Part shown: positions 1-15,000 of the stretch, piece after piece
Layout of the letters: every line of letters starts with the position of its first letter
Position numbering within the stretch: position 1 is the first letter of the stretch
Origin: Pegoplata infirma
Lineage: Eukaryota; Arthropoda; Insecta; Diptera; Anthomyiidae
NCBI GenBank assembly: GCA_963921195.1
Contig: OY992536.1
Span: 288,753,530-288,817,529, forward strand
DNA: 64,000 bases
Reading direction: 5' to 3'
Made by a program: the position numbers and the translations under genes
Notes under the pieces: model-generated
Told to the model about the DNA's origin: nothing
Databases searched by the model: none
Seen by the model: the letters and a program-made list of their open reading frames with translations, nothing else

Positions 1-3000
1 ATTGAGTATGTGGTCACAATTGGGAGAGCAAAAATTACATTTTATACCCTCAATGGTAGGACCATTTCTGGAGGTGACTCTAGTACCAGAACCAGCTTTA
101 CGAAAAGCTACATTAACAGTATTTTATGATATGATGCAGTGTGAGCAGGTATGTACATACAAAACAAAAAAATTTTGAACTTGGCAATTTACACAGTGAT
201 ACAAAATCGAACTTTCCGAATTGAAATGGGATGAAACCAAAAGCAAATAAAAGTTGACATTTTACATAGCTAAGCCCTCAAGTTTTGTTTTGTTTAGTGC
301 TAGATTTTTTTACACGCATTTGAAGTTGGTGATTTTAAAGCATTTAAAGTTTTTGTTTACTAAATATGTCCTATTTTACGAGGTGCTCAAATTGGACATG
401 TGGGGTCCAGTGTCCAAACTTAAGCTCGAAATTATGTTAGTTATAGCCGGTATTAATTTCACTGCAATCGGTCCAGTACCTAATTACTGAATAACAAAAT
501 AATTAAAAATATACCACTGTACACCGTTGCGTATGATTGTTGTTTGAAGGCAATTATAAAATAAAGTATACGCCACTTATAAAGTTTAGAAATGAAAAAC
601 ACTATTCTATTCTTTCAGTTCGAAACGAATGAATAATGTACTCTACGCTTGCAATGAAAAAACGCAAGCGTATAATACATGATTCATGTGTGGGCCCCAT
701 CGGGTCCAAACTTTGAATCAAAAAATTCGAAATGCCGGAAATTTTAAAATGCTCAAATCTCGGTAACTACCGCCAACACTATAAAAAGTTGCGAAGCAAT
801 TTTGTAGCTCTCACTTAAAACTAAAATAACCCAAAAACTATTGCTCTCGGGTATTCGGTGGTCTTGTACGAGCCAATAGCTACAAAATTGCTTCACAACT
901 TTTTGCCGTGTCGGCGGTACTTACCGAGATATGAACATTTTAAAATATCCGGGATTTCGAATATTTTGATTCAAAGTTAGGACCCAATAGAGTCCACACA
1001 TGTGACGAGGTCAACTTTCCCTTTGGGTCGCCATTGATTTGAATCCGAAATTTTGCTACATTTTGCTCTATCTTGCTTAGTTTTCGAGATATGGCAATTT
1101 TAGTTTTAAGACTTTATTTTTAGGACTCAATCTTTAAAAAAAAATTAAGATTGAATACTATGTTTGTCATTCTAGAAACGAATAGTGGTATTCAGAGTCT
1201 TGCTTGCCAGCCCTGGCACTGGTGGTAAAAGAGCACTTTTCAAAATTACTTTTCAAAATACATGTATTTTTTGAAAGAAGTACTCTTTTGCTACATTGCC
1301 AGGGGTGGCAACAAGACTCTGAATACCTCTAATGTTTTTTATATTCTAAACAATAAAAATTTTCATTTCGTTGTTACTCATCATTCTAAACATTCTAATT
1401 CACAAACACTGTGCTCTAAAAGTGGTGCACTCTGAAGCGAATGACTTGGTGTGAGCGAAGAAGCGAATACATCCGTGCACATGTCTGGTAATTACACTGT
1501 GCTAGTCGCAAAAATTGACAAGCTGGGCACCTTTTGGGCAGAGCTAATTCGAAAATTTTCATGCTTTTGGGATAGTTTTTAAATAAAAATTTAGAAAATT
1601 TATTTTTTTTCGCAAAAACACGATTTTGTATCTTGTATTGAAAACTTAGCTCGAGTTCGGCCCACTGAATTTATTAAATTTTTTTTTCAAAGGCGTTTAA
1701 AATAAGTCAAAAAAAAATTATTAAATCTAATTCTTAGGAAATAAATGTTAAAAAATGTCTGTACTGAAATTTGATGACGGTTCTTTTCTTAGAAAACATT
1801 AACCCTCTATCTCCTATTTTTAGGGGTCATTTTGGTCCTTTTTTAAATATCCTCATAGAACTTTAATAAAACGTGCATTTATATTGTTAAAATGTTCTAC
1901 AAAAATGTTTTGCATCAAACTTCACTAGAGGTTGTAAAAGGTTGTGCGAAATGTGCAAAATGCTTAATAAAGTAAAATTGTAAATTACCACATACTTTTA
2001 AATTAGTGGTATTCAGAGTCTTACTTGCCAGCCCTGGCACTGGTGATAAAAGAGCACTTTTTAAAATTACCTTTCAAAATACATGTATTTTTTGAAAGAA
2101 GTACTCATTTGCTACATTGCCAGGGCTAGAAGCAAGTCTTTGAATACCACTATTGTTTTTACCAAAGTCGTGTAAAATAAGCCGAAAACTGTTATAAATC
2201 TTCTCCTGAGCTAAATAACTTCAATAGATGCCTTCAGTTAAATTTGGTGGCGGTTTTTTTCTTAGAACACATTAACCCTCTATCTCCAGTTTTTGGGGAC
2301 ATTTTGGCCCTTTTTTCAAATATCCCCATATTACACTGAAAAAAATAGCTTCGTGAAATTAATGAAAATTGACTTAACCTTAATGAAAAATGACTCACGT
2401 TTTCAACCGAAGACAGGTTTCATTTGATTAATGAAACTGGTGTCATTAAAGTTCCTTTCAATGAAAACTTGCATATAAATAATGAAAATATTCGTAGAAC
2501 TTGTTTGAAACGTTTTATGAAGTTTTTCATAAAATGTATGAAAATATCCATTGATTAAATGTGGAATAGTAGTTGGTAATGAGCTTATGATAATTGCTTT
2601 TTACAAGTAACTAGTTGCTAACTTTATTAAGGTTTTGATATGGGAATTACGATAAATTCATGTTGGTTATAGTTATCAAAATTTCCATAGAAAGCCCCTA
2701 ATAAAGTTAGGAACAAGTTACCTAAAAACAGCACGTATCATACACCCATAAGTGAAAATGTGCATTAATAACAATTTTGGTAAGTCACATGTAACCATCA
2801 CTGTAACCGTCACTGAAATTTTATTTAGGTGGATGTCACAGACTCAATTCCGATCGGATTTGAAAAAAAGTTGTTACTCGTAAAACGCAAAACAATTTTT
2901 TTTTTCGGAATGAAATCACTTTCAAAAATCAAAGTGGAATTGAATTGCTAAAAGTGGTTTCATTCCGAAATAAAGTATTTGCTTTGCGTTTTTCGAGTGA

Positions 3001-6000
3001 ACCACTTATTCCACTTCCGAACGGAATTGAGTCTGTGACATGACCCTTAATTGCACACTTTTTATGGTTTTCACCTAGTTTTTACACACAACAAAATTTT
3101 ACTCCAAACTTAAATTGGTCTGAATTGCCATATAAGGTAAACTATAAAAGACAAAAACGCGATGACTTTAAAAACACGTGCTGCCAAAACGTAGCAACAA
3201 CGTAGCAATGGAACAACACAAATTACCCTACATTTCATCGCAAAATTTTAATGACTTAAAAAACTATTTTTCTGTTTCAAATTATATTATATTTTATAAG
3301 AAACAGTCAAAAGAAACACATATACGGAACTTTTCACTTGTAATTTCAATTAGATATAACCAGCATAACACACACACAAGTTTCAATAACAAAGCAAAAA
3401 AATATAAAATTATTTTATTTTATTAGAAAAAAGTTAACACACATCTAAAAATTACAATTAGACTAAACACGCGTGGTCTAATAAAACGTCGTATGTTTTT
3501 GTTCTGTTTTCTTTCTCTTATTCGCAACGCAGAGTTGTATTTAGTTCTAAAAAATCTTATGATATTTTTTAATGAAATTATGAAATCTAATGAAACAAGT
3601 TTCATAAAATTTGTTCATAACATGCATGAAATTTCAATCAGCTTATGAATTCCTTCATTTAAGTAATGAAAACAAAATAATGAATCCGTTTCATTAATAT
3701 CAGGAAGGTTATTTTTTTCAGTGTAACGTTATTAAGCTCAGAAACAGATTTATTAAATTTGTTCGAATTATTTCACACGACTTTGATGAAAAATAATTTG
3801 AAAGGATGTGATAATTACAATTTTCCTTTTTTTGAACATTTTGCACTTTTCGCACGAACTTTTGATCTTTGACAACCCCAAGTGCAAAATGCGAGTAAAA
3901 AAATCTCAAAAAAGCGTTTTGTTATGAAATATGTCAACTTTCATTTGCTTTTGGTTTCATCCTATTCCGATTTTGGTTGTTGCACTGTGTTATCAGTCAT
4001 TGTATTTGAGAACAAATTCATAAAAATATATGAACTTTTTCATAAAATTCATGAACTTTTTCATACAATTTATGAACTTTTTCATAGCATTTATAAACAA
4101 ATTAATATTTTTTATTATAGTTAATATGTAACGATTTTTTTTTTCATAAATACTATGAAAAATTTTGTTCCTAGTAAAAAAAAAATAATTTATTTTATGA
4201 ATTAATTCATTAGTTCAATAAACTATTAAGTTCTGTGTATTGTTTAATAGTTTACAATACTTTTTTTTTTTGAAAATTTTTAACATAATTATTACATTTA
4301 ATTAAATAATATCTTTTTTTCAGTGCGCTCGTGGTTCTTTCCGTTTAGTCGAAAGTGAACTAATTGATAAATTAGATTTATTAATTAGTGAAAATAAAGG
4401 AGATGATGAATATCGTGAACTTTTTAGTACTATGTAAGTTTAAATTTTTTTTTTAAATATTTTTTATATTATACTATATATTTATTGATATTTTTATATA
4501 ATCGTTTGTTGTCGTTGTTTCTAATTTGTTTCTTGATTTTTTAAAAATTTTAAAAATATTTTTTTTTTGTTAAGTTTTTTTTATTCATTTTTTTTGAGTT
4601 TTTAAAAGCTTTTCATATTTCATTGCTAATTTTTCAATAACATTTTTTATAATCACAATGCCTTCAAACAAAAAGGGAACATCTAAGCTTAGTGTAAGTT
4701 AAATTTAAATCATCATTTTGCTTTGTAGATTTGTTCAAATGCATTTATTCATCGCTTATTTTATTAATTTTATTTAATTTTATGTTCTTATTAAACATTA
4801 TTACCATAGGCGAAGAATCAAATCTTTAATTTTCAATTTAACTAAATTTTTATCAAAAATCTGTAAAAAATAACTGCTGTCAAAGTCAAGTTGATAACAC
4901 TGTGCTACAGAGGATCTATAGGCAAAATTACTTTTTAGAAATTTTTGATTGTAAAAGGGTAAAAAGTACCAACGTACTTTTTCGTACTTCTGAAACAATG
5001 GTCTCAAAAACTTGATTTTTTAAATTTTGAATCTAGGATCCTTCTGCAAAACAAATAAATAGATTTTAAGGGGGTACAAATGGATCTTGAATCCTTCCTC
5101 TCCTCTATGAGAAGGACATGTTTAGAAATTTATATTTTTTAGGCTAAAGGGGGCACACTGGAAAAAAAAACCTGTGTGATATAAGTAAAATTTTTTTTTT
5201 ATTTAACCAATAAAGGAATTCATAAGCTTATTAAAATATCATGCCTTTTTGGAACAAATTTTATTAAATTTGCTTCATTAGATTTCGTAGTTTAATTTTT
5301 TAATTTTGTTTAAAAAATAGTTTTTTGACAACTGTCGAGTCGCGTCTGTTTAGTCTGTAGTTAACGCAGAAAATGTAGAAAATAAAAAAACAGCTGAGCA
5401 GAGCTGCACGGATTTATTTCATTTCGAATTTAAAAAATTAAACGTTAATTATCAATTTTTATATTTACTAAAATCTTCGCTGTTTTATATTAATGGACTT
5501 CACGTCAGAAATTTTAGTCTTGCAAAATTGCGCAATGTCAAAATTGCAACATTATTTCCTTGTTTCTTTGTGAATAGAAGCACTTATTAGAATTGTATTA
5601 CTATTAAAATAAATTGCGAATATATTCTTGCAACGACTCATCATATAAAAGGTAATAGAAAAATACAAATTTTATTAAAAAATTTTATCAAAAAAGTTGC
5701 AATATTGCACTTTTGCAAGGGTCAAAAATTTCTAAAGTGAATACCCTAATTATTTCTCGGTTTTACTAATGTGTTACAATTTAAGGTTTTAGTTGAAGTT
5801 TTTATGAGAAAACAAAGTAAAAACCATAAAAAATGTGAAAGTGTACTTTTTTTACCATGTATACTACAATCACTTCAATTAAATAAAATTTCACTGACGG
5901 TTACTCGTGACTCACCAAATATTGTTATTAATGAACATTTTCAATAAATTCAGTTTAAAGTTACAATTTTTCTTCACTTACCTACTGCTATTCTACATTT

Positions 6001-9000
6001 AATTAGTAAGTACTTAGATTCTTTCATGAAAAACTTCATAAAACGTTTCAAACAAGTTCATTAAGCTTATGTCAATTTTCATTACTTTCACGAAGCTTTT
6101 TTTAGTGTAAGCAATAGGTGAAAGTAGGGTAAAATAGTACTTTTTATACCCTCCACTTAGTGATAGAGGGTATATAATATATACTATATATAAGTTTGTT
6201 ATTCCGTTTGTAACTCATTGAAATATCGGTCTGAGACCCCATAAAGTATATATATTATTGATCAGTGATCGATTCTAAGACATTCTAGCGATGTCCGTCT
6301 GTCTGTCCGTCTGTGGAAATGGTGATCACGGCCAAAGTATTAAACATATACGACTGAAACTGAGACATATTTACTTGTTGTTGTCCTAAGTTGTTTGGTA
6401 TTGCATTTGAGCGAAATGGGTTCAGCGGTTTAGAAGTTATGAACGAAAATGTAAGAACACCTCGAAAATTTTAGTACATTCTACATAACCTAAAAATAGA
6501 AAATGCTTTAAATTGGCTGCTGGTTGGCATATGTGAACAGAATTGGACACAGAGTGGGGTCACAGACTAATACAGACTCGACATAAGTGACAGGTGTCAA
6601 AAAAGTAGTTCTCAACCATATGGTTAATATTTTCAAATTATTCTACGAATTAGGTTAGAAAGAGAAAACTGATATAACGCGCCATAAGAAAAATAGATGC
6701 CAGATCGGTTTTTGTTGTTTCACTCACTCCTAAGTCGTAGGAAGTGTTGCCATGTTAGCGTAAAACGGACTAAAAACCGCTCTGTTATATCCTAAAATCG
6801 CTTAGTTTTTCCTCATTTTTTAAAAAAAACTCTACTGTCGAGTCTGTTTATAGTCTGTGGTGGGGTATTTACAAGAAAAAACCTATTTAAAAAAAAAGTT
6901 CACGGATTTTTTTTTCGCCAAAAAAACATTTTTCGCAAAAAATCTTTTTTAGATTTTTTTTATTTCTATAAAGACTATAGAATTTTTTAATTCTAGATTT
7001 AACGAAATGGAACAGAGAACGAATTGGAATAGAACGGGGAACGAAATGGAATAAAACAGGGAACAAGGTAGAATATTTTTTTTTTAAATGAAGTAAAACT
7101 GCATTTACAGTTTTTCATTTCGTGATCCTTTTTTCTTTTAAAAGGACTTCAAAATTTTAAAGGATAAATTTTGTAAAATATTTTTGAAATATTTATACTT
7201 GTCCTAGGATGCCACTGGTGATGGCAAATGAAAGAGGAGGATCTCCTCTAATTTTTCCATTTTTTTTGTTTTGTCATGTCAGGATAAAAGGATGTGAATA
7301 AAGTCCTTTGAAAACTTTATCAAAATATTTTGTTGAAAATTTTGAATGATATTGAAGGATAAAGTTTTGAAAGGCTGCAACTTACCTCCTTTTTCCTGAT
7401 ATGTAAAAATAATAAAATAGGAAAATTAATGGAGATACTCCTCTTTCATTTTCTAGTATAAATATTAAAAAATATTTTATAAAATTTAATCCTGTAAAAC
7501 TTTGATGTCCTTTTAAAAGGAAACAGGATCACGAAATGAAAAACTGTAACTAAAGTTTTACTACATTTTTAGTCTCTAGTTTCAAGCGTATTTTATCCAG
7601 TTCGTGTTTAAGGACTTTTTTCATTTTTGTCGGACGGTGATATGTATCAGAAAATCCAAAAAAAAAACGTTTTTTGAACAAAAACTTTAAAATTTTATCT
7701 ACATGAGGTCATTTTAAAAGCTTATTATATTTTTTTTTTTTTGTTTTTGTAGCACAGTGATATCAATTAAAATTCGAAAATTACATTTGTAGATTCCATT
7801 TGTAATTCTTAAATTCCAATTAAAATTCGAACCTTTATTTAAATTCTTCAAACATCAATTAAAATTCGGAAAAAAATCAATTGTTATTCGTAAAAGATTA
7901 TTAAAAATTCGAAAAAAATAATAATTTAAAAACGACCAATGGAAATTTGTAATAGATCAATTAAATAATTTAATTTAAATTCGTAATAGATCAATTGAAA
8001 TTCGAAAACATCAATTTTAATTCGAAAAAGATCAATTTAATTGACTTTTCGAATTTTAATTGATCTTTTACGAATCTTTAAAGGATTTTGAGTTGATCTT
8101 TTACGAATCTTTTAAGGATTTGAAATTAATGTTTTTCGAATTTCAACTGTAAATTTCGAATTGTAATTAATTTTTTCGAATTTCAATTATAATTCACGAA
8201 TTTTAAATCGAGTTTCGATAGTTGTTGTTTGTTTTGTTAAACTTTTTATTTAATAACGGAAATTTTTACATTATTATAAAAATTAGCTTTATTGTAAAAT
8301 AGAAAAAGATTTTAAAAGAATGTAATTCCATTTGTATGTATATCAAAATAATCTCTTTTTAACTGGAATACTAGTAAATAGTTGGTCAAAGCTAAGGGCA
8401 GCGAATTAAAGAAAAAGTATTTTGAAAAAGTATTTTGAAATTTAGAAATTCATTTTTTCTTCTTTAGTATGTATTAAAAATTTTGTAAAATATATTAAAA
8501 TATTTTTCCTTATCCTAAGTCTACTTGAAAAAGTTCAAAATGAAAAACCTGCTTGGAGAGATGCTGGTACTACTTTTATAGCTTCGGTAACCCGACTTTT
8601 GGAACGTTTACTCGATTATCGTAGTGTTATGCAGGGTGAAGAAAATCGTGACAAACGTATGTCTTGCACCGTTAACTTATTAAATTTCTATAAAAATGAA
8701 ATCAATCGCAAAGAAATGTATTTAAGGTTAGTAAATATTATACAAATATATTTTTTAAAAGAAATTTCTTTATTTTTATTTTTTTAAATATCCTTTAGGT
8801 ATATTTACAAATTACATGATTTACATTTACAAGCTGAAAATTATACCGAGGCTGGATTTACTTTAAAGTTATATGCCCAAATGTTATCGTGGGATCGTGA
8901 ATCATTAGCTGTGGCACCCAGTGACAATGTCGGACAACCCGAATGGCAACGTAAAGAAAAACTATATCATGAAGTAAGACAGAATTTATTTAATACAACA

Positions 9001-12000
9001 AAAAATTGTTTTGTTGGCTCATTTTTAATTTAAACGTTGTTGTATAAACAAACAATTTAATTGTATTGACAAAGAAATTAATTGATGTTTTATTGAACAA
9101 AACAATTTGTCTATACAATTAAATTGTTTGTTAACACAACAAAAAAATCTGTATTAATATAAAACAAATTTCCTAATTATTTTTTTTTTTATTTCCTTTT
9201 TAGATTTTAAAATATTTCGATAAGGGTAAATGTTGGGAAAAAGGCATACCTTTGTGCAAAGAATTGGCTGAACTTTATGAAACTAAACGTTTTGATTATA
9301 ATAAATTAAGTGAAATTTTAATTCTGGAAGCCAAATTTTTTCAAAATATTTTAACACAACTACGACCCGAACCGGAATATTTTCGTGTGGGTTTTTATGG
9401 TTTAGGATTTCCTTTGTTTGTAAGAGTAAGTATATTCAAAATTTGTATTTTAGAATAGCATAGATATTTTTTTGAATTTTCCAAATATGTCCAAATATAT
9501 TTAAAAATAGTTCAAACAATTTTGGAGGGTAAAAATTTTTTTACACCGTGTGCTTTCACTAATACTTACACACCAAATGCACCTCTGTGCACCTACTACT
9601 CATGTACTGTGCCCTCTAGGACGCACCATTGGATCGGTAGAAGATAATTAAATAAATCAAATTTATTAAAAATAAAAAAAAATGTATGGGGACCGCCTTA
9701 AGAGTTAAAGATAGAGTATAGGTGTGCTTAGAGAAAATGTTTGGATTAAAAAAAAATATTGTGGGTCGCTCCTACATTTGACTGCCCTAGGTGCACTCTT
9801 AGGAGAGTTAGGGCGGTTAGAGCAAATTTAAAAAAATAATCATTTTGTATGGGAGCCCTCTCAGAAATTAGAGATAGAGTATGAGGTTGTTCTGAAAAAA
9901 TGTTACGTCGTAAAAATTAATGGGGGTCGTTCTTGCTATAGACCCCTCTACGACGCACCATTACAGCAGTAAAAATGATTTTAAGATTGGAAAATTACAA
10001 TGATTTTTTTTTAATTTAAAAAAAAATAGTAATAATCGTTATCCCATGATCCTACTGGACAAAAAATTTGTAGAATCGATAGAAGTTTTCCTCAAAAAAA
10101 TCAATGAGTGCACACATTTTCAAAAATGAGATTTAGGGGCTTGTCACAGACTCAATTTCGTTCGGAAGTGGGATAAGTGGTTTACTCGTAAAACACAAAG
10201 CGAATAATTTTTTTCGGAATGAAACCACTTTTATGGAATTCAATTCCACTTTGATTTTTGACAGTGATTTCATTCCGAAAAAATAGTATTCACTTTGCGT
10301 TTTACGAGTAAACCACTTTTTTCAAATCTGAACGGAATTCCGTCACATGCCCCTTAAATTTTAAAACTTAAAAATCGCATGCTAGAAAACTTTTTAGGAT
10401 TTTTTTTTAAAGTACGTAAAAAATAAATAAAAATGTTTAAAAAAAAATGGAATTTGGATAATTTTTAAAGAAGCTATGAGTTAGGGCCTATTCACACCTG
10501 AGGTGAAATCTCGATTTCGATCATATGGTACTGCATCATTTTATACACTACCATATGATCGAGATCTCGTTCGAACCAGATTTCACTTCAGGTGCATTGT
10601 TGCCAATTTAGCTATTTTGTAGCTAGATTTAGCTATTTTTTTTTTTGCATCTAGCGACAAAAAATGTCATTTAGCTCTTAGCTACAAATCTAGCTACTTT
10701 TTTTAGTCGCAACATTTGTAAAAATATTGTTGATTTAATTAAAAAATTAATTAAATCCGGACCAATCACTAAAATGCGCAAATAAATTAAAAATATTTGT
10801 ATGTCGTTAATTAAAAATAAATGGATATTTATTTAATTAAAAACTTAATACTATAAATTAAAAAATTTAATTAAAATTTAAAAAAAAAATAATTAAAATT
10901 TTAATTGTATAAATTATAAAAATTAATTAAAAATATTATATTAAAAAAATAAATAATTTGTAAAAACATTCTTTTTGAATAAAATAGTTTAAAAAAAATA
11001 TTTCTTCAAACTTTACCAAATTTATTTATGCCGTAAAGACATAGTAAGGGTATTCATTTCAGAGAATGTAAAAGTGGAAAAATAAAAAATGTAAGATTCC
11101 ACTCTCATTGATGTGAACGGGTACATAAAAAAATTGTGATGCAAAGTTTCCAAAAATAATTAAATTATTCGATGAGTGAACCAATTAACTTATAAATTAC
11201 ACTTTTTACTTATTTTGACAGTTTTTTCTTGTTGTTTAATTCTTAATTTCGATTATTATAACCAAAATTATTTGTATACATATTTTCTTCTAATAAAAAT
11301 TTAAAACACATGTTCAATAAGGGCTGCCGAGGTAGAAAAAACTTAAATAACAGTAGCAAATTTTGGTACTTTTTCCAAAAACTTAAATATATAAAGACTA
11401 GGCAATAGTCAATTCTTTTTGACGTTTAAAGGTGGTGTTAGTTTTACAAATGGTATCTGGGAAAGCTGGAAATTTTGTTTACCTTTTATTTTTCGTTTAA
11501 TTTTGCTGGTTGTTTTGATTTAATTATATTCATTTCGTTTTTTTATTATGTATTTTTTTATTTTCAAGTGACACAAGAATAATTTTCATTCATAATTTTA
11601 AAATTTTTTAATGTTTATTTTTCGTTATTCCCAAATCGTTCCCAAAAACAAGATTGCCATCTGTAGATAACGACTTCGTTATTACTGACACTACTATTCA
11701 TGAGTTACCCCTGACTTTTTCTTTGATTAGTAATGAATGGCAACGCTTTAAAAATTGGAAAAATGTAACTTTTTACTCTGATAATTTTACAATTGGATAT
11801 AGGTTGTTTAAGTTGCAACTTTTGAGTGGAAAATTTTTTCATGTGTTTGTTGTAATAAAAAGTTACATTTTTCCAATTTTTCATTTTTACAACCAAAAAA
11901 AAGCTGAAATGAATACCCTTAGTGAAATGATTTTATAAAGTTGATTATAAACCTTTCATATACATACACATAAAACTATAAACAAAATGAGAATTCAAAA

Positions 12001-15000
12001 ACCTATGTGAAAAATAAAAAAAAACTTTCAACAAACTTTTTATACTTATGTATTTTTTTTGTATGTAATACAATGCAAGAGAAAAACACACACACGGAAA
12101 ACAAAACAAAAAAAAAATAAGTAAAGCTTGAAATTTAATTAAACATTTAATTATATAAATTAAATACTTAATTAATATTAAATTTGAAAACAATTAAAAT
12201 ATTAATTAAAATAAAGTTAAAAATTTAATTAAACAATTAATTATATTAATTAAAAGTTTAATTAATATTAAATTAAAAAACAATTAAAATTTTAATTAAA
12301 ATAAAATATACGATATTATTTTCTGTGTAGTATTTTTATTAAATCGCCGATTTCTCATACAAGCGATATTTTGGCGATAAACAAAAAAAAAATTAATTTG
12401 TATTTCTTTGTCAATTTAAAATTAAATAATTTATTAAGCACAACAAGAAATCTTTGAAAGAATATAAATTTGGCCGAAAATCACAAATTTGCTTTCAAAG
12501 ATAAAATAAAAAATTTAGCGAATATTGCTGAAATGTATATTTTCCGCTTCAGGGAATCGATATAGCTGTATCGCCGGATTATCATTTTACTGATATTCGT
12601 TTAAATGATTATTTGGCGATATTGCCCTTTTATCGCCAAGACGAATTGTTGTCGTATCGCTGGGATGTAATGCCGTCGGGTAACAGTTTCTTCCGAAGGG
12701 TGCATCGCCGGCGATACGAATTTGATAATTGCGGCAATACAATTTATCGTCTCGGCAATATAACATGCGAATCGATGTCGTATCGCTTTTTTGCAGGGGA
12801 TATTTAAAGTTTAATACGTTATAAATTATATCTGCGATACAAAATATAAGTATTTGAAGTTTTTTGTTTGAAAAATTTAATAAAAATATATTAAAATATT
12901 CTTTTTAATACCAAAACTAACTTATTTAATTATTAAATTAAAAAGCTTAACAAATAAATTCTTTTAAAATGCACAAATCCTAAATCTAGTCATAAAATAG
13001 CTAGATTTTTTATCTGTTTATAAGAATCTAGCTTCAAAATAGCTAGATTTTTTAACTGTTTATAAATTTAGCTATTTTTAGCTATTTTTTGATCCGATCT
13101 AGCTACATTTTTTGAAAAATAGTTGGCATCAGTGCTCAGGTGTGAATTGGGTATAAGAGAAGTTTGAGTAAAGGAATAAACTACCAATTTTTGAAAATTC
13201 GATATCTTTTGAACGGGTCATTAAAAATTTACCACGAAGGAGTTTTTAAAGTGCACTAAAAACTGTAAAAAAATTTGGAAAATCTAAAAAAAAAATGTTC
13301 AAGGTGTCCGATTTGACATGGAATGCCCCATACACATTTATTAATTTCTACTATGCATTTTTTAATTTCAGAACAAACAATTTGTTTATCGTGGCTTAGA
13401 ATATGAACGTATTGGTGCTTTTACACAACGCTTACAAACCGAATTTCCAACAGCTCAAATATTAACCAACAACGGTACACCCGATAATTCTATTTTAACT
13501 ACCTCCGAACAATACATACAAATAAGTTATGTTCGTCCGGTAGCAGATGCTCAAGCTTTAAAAACTGCCATGGTCACAGTTCCCGAAAAGATAGCAAGAT
13601 TCTATGAAGTTAACGATGTTAATCGTTTCATATCCGATCGTCCCATTTACAAGGGCACAGTCGATAAAGATAATGAATTTAAATCGTTATGGATAGAACG
13701 TACTACCCTGGATATAGACCAGCGCTTACCGGGTATCTTAAGATGGTTTGAAGTTAAACATAAATCGGTACAGGAATTGACACCCGTAGAATTTGCCTGT
13801 GAGACAATGAATAACGTGGGCAAAGAATTATGGGATTTGATAGTTCAATATCGTAATGATCCTAAACATAATATAAATCCATTTTCAATGCGTCTACAGG
13901 GCATAATAGATGCAAATGTTATGGGTGGTATTAGTAAATACCAAGAGGCCTTTTTTACCGAACAATTTTTGAAGTCACCCCAAGGACAGGGTCAACAAGC
14001 AAATGTACAAAAGCTGAAGGCTTTAATATTGGAAAAAATACAAATTTTAGATCAAGCTTTAGAATTGCATGGACAACTGGCTCCATCAGGGGTACAGCCA
14101 TTGCATAATCGTTTATTGGAACGGTTTTCTCAACTCAAACAAAGTCTTTCTGGTTTGGGACGTTTAAAGAGGCAACATTCAGAGAGTATAGTTAATACGC
14201 CATTACCACCGTTGCCTACCGAAAAACGTACCGTGAGTTTAGGTACCACTTCCAGTGGTCCTAACTCTTTAATATCAGCCTCACATTATTATGAACATGA
14301 TGAAATCTATACCAGACCTGGTGAAACCTTGAGACCAGTAGAACAATGTTTGAGCGGTGCTGGTGGTGGTTATAATAATTCCTACCAGACCTTAAGTAAA
14401 GAAAATCTAACGATTGAACGAGAAAGAGATCAGCAAACTGCTCCTCCCATACCAAATCGTCCAAGATCACAAAACTTCACAAATACTATGTCTTTAGATG
14501 GTCCAGAAGTACCACCTAAACGTAACGTAAATTTACCCGGCTCTCCAGGTGCACCACCTTTGCCACCCCGAGGCATTACTCCCGATAAACGGGCTTCCAA
14601 TCCTATGGTCTTTAATGATTTCTCTACCGAGTCGCCGGCTTCATCAATACCACGTAGACCACATTCCACATCCAATCAACATAATCAAAAATATGCTGTG
14701 GTTGATATAAGCTTCGATGATCCCGAAGCTGATCAACAGGCGGCACCACATTCTTTAACCCATGCTTATAATTGTCATAATTCTGATTTAAATCATTTAA
14801 ATGTTTCATATGCTCCCAATGATTTTCGTGACTCGGGCATATCAACAGCCAGTGCTCATGAATTGAATCATTTAAATAATTTAAGTGAAGAATCCTCTAC
14901 GAATTCCTTAAGTACGGTACATCATCGTGATCATTGTCGTATGTCTTCAAGTGGCAGTATGGATGGTTCATTTACTCCGAACACATTAAATATAAATCAA

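Larger units (their letters stand above)
10595..13134. mobile_element. 2.5-kb hAT-like non-autonomous element with near-perfect 8-bp target duplication
   Basis: It begins CATTGTTGCCAA (10595) and ends TTGGCATCAGTG (13134), a hAT-style terminus. It is flanked by TTCAGGTG (10587-10594) and CTCAGGTG (13135-13142). It sits inside one terminus of a small MITE whose other end starts at about 10493 (CCTATTCACACCTGAGGTG). Closing the gap restores TTTCACTTCAGGTGTGAATT as its right end. Both ends of the hAT-like element are packed with TAGCTA/AGCTAGATTT subrepeats. The interior holds another inverted-terminus element (11046-11921), an A/T tandem block (12125-12305) and a TATCGCC-rich patch (12340-12800). 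No transposase is readable. Confidence 0.75.

Noticed and set aside
8599..9458. Separate short proteins starting at internal ATGs (8599-8787, 9252-9458)
   Set aside because: They are parts of mbc exons 3 and 5 read on into the following introns.
11654..11938. Overlapping open frames on both strands with shared KNWKNVTFY words
   Set aside because: The two frames mirror each other because the DNA is an inverted repeat within a transposon.
12613..12807. 64-codon frame in the G+C-richer TATCGCC patch
   Set aside because: It is short, made mostly of the repeated TATCGC words, and lies inside a transposon; no protein family is recognisable.
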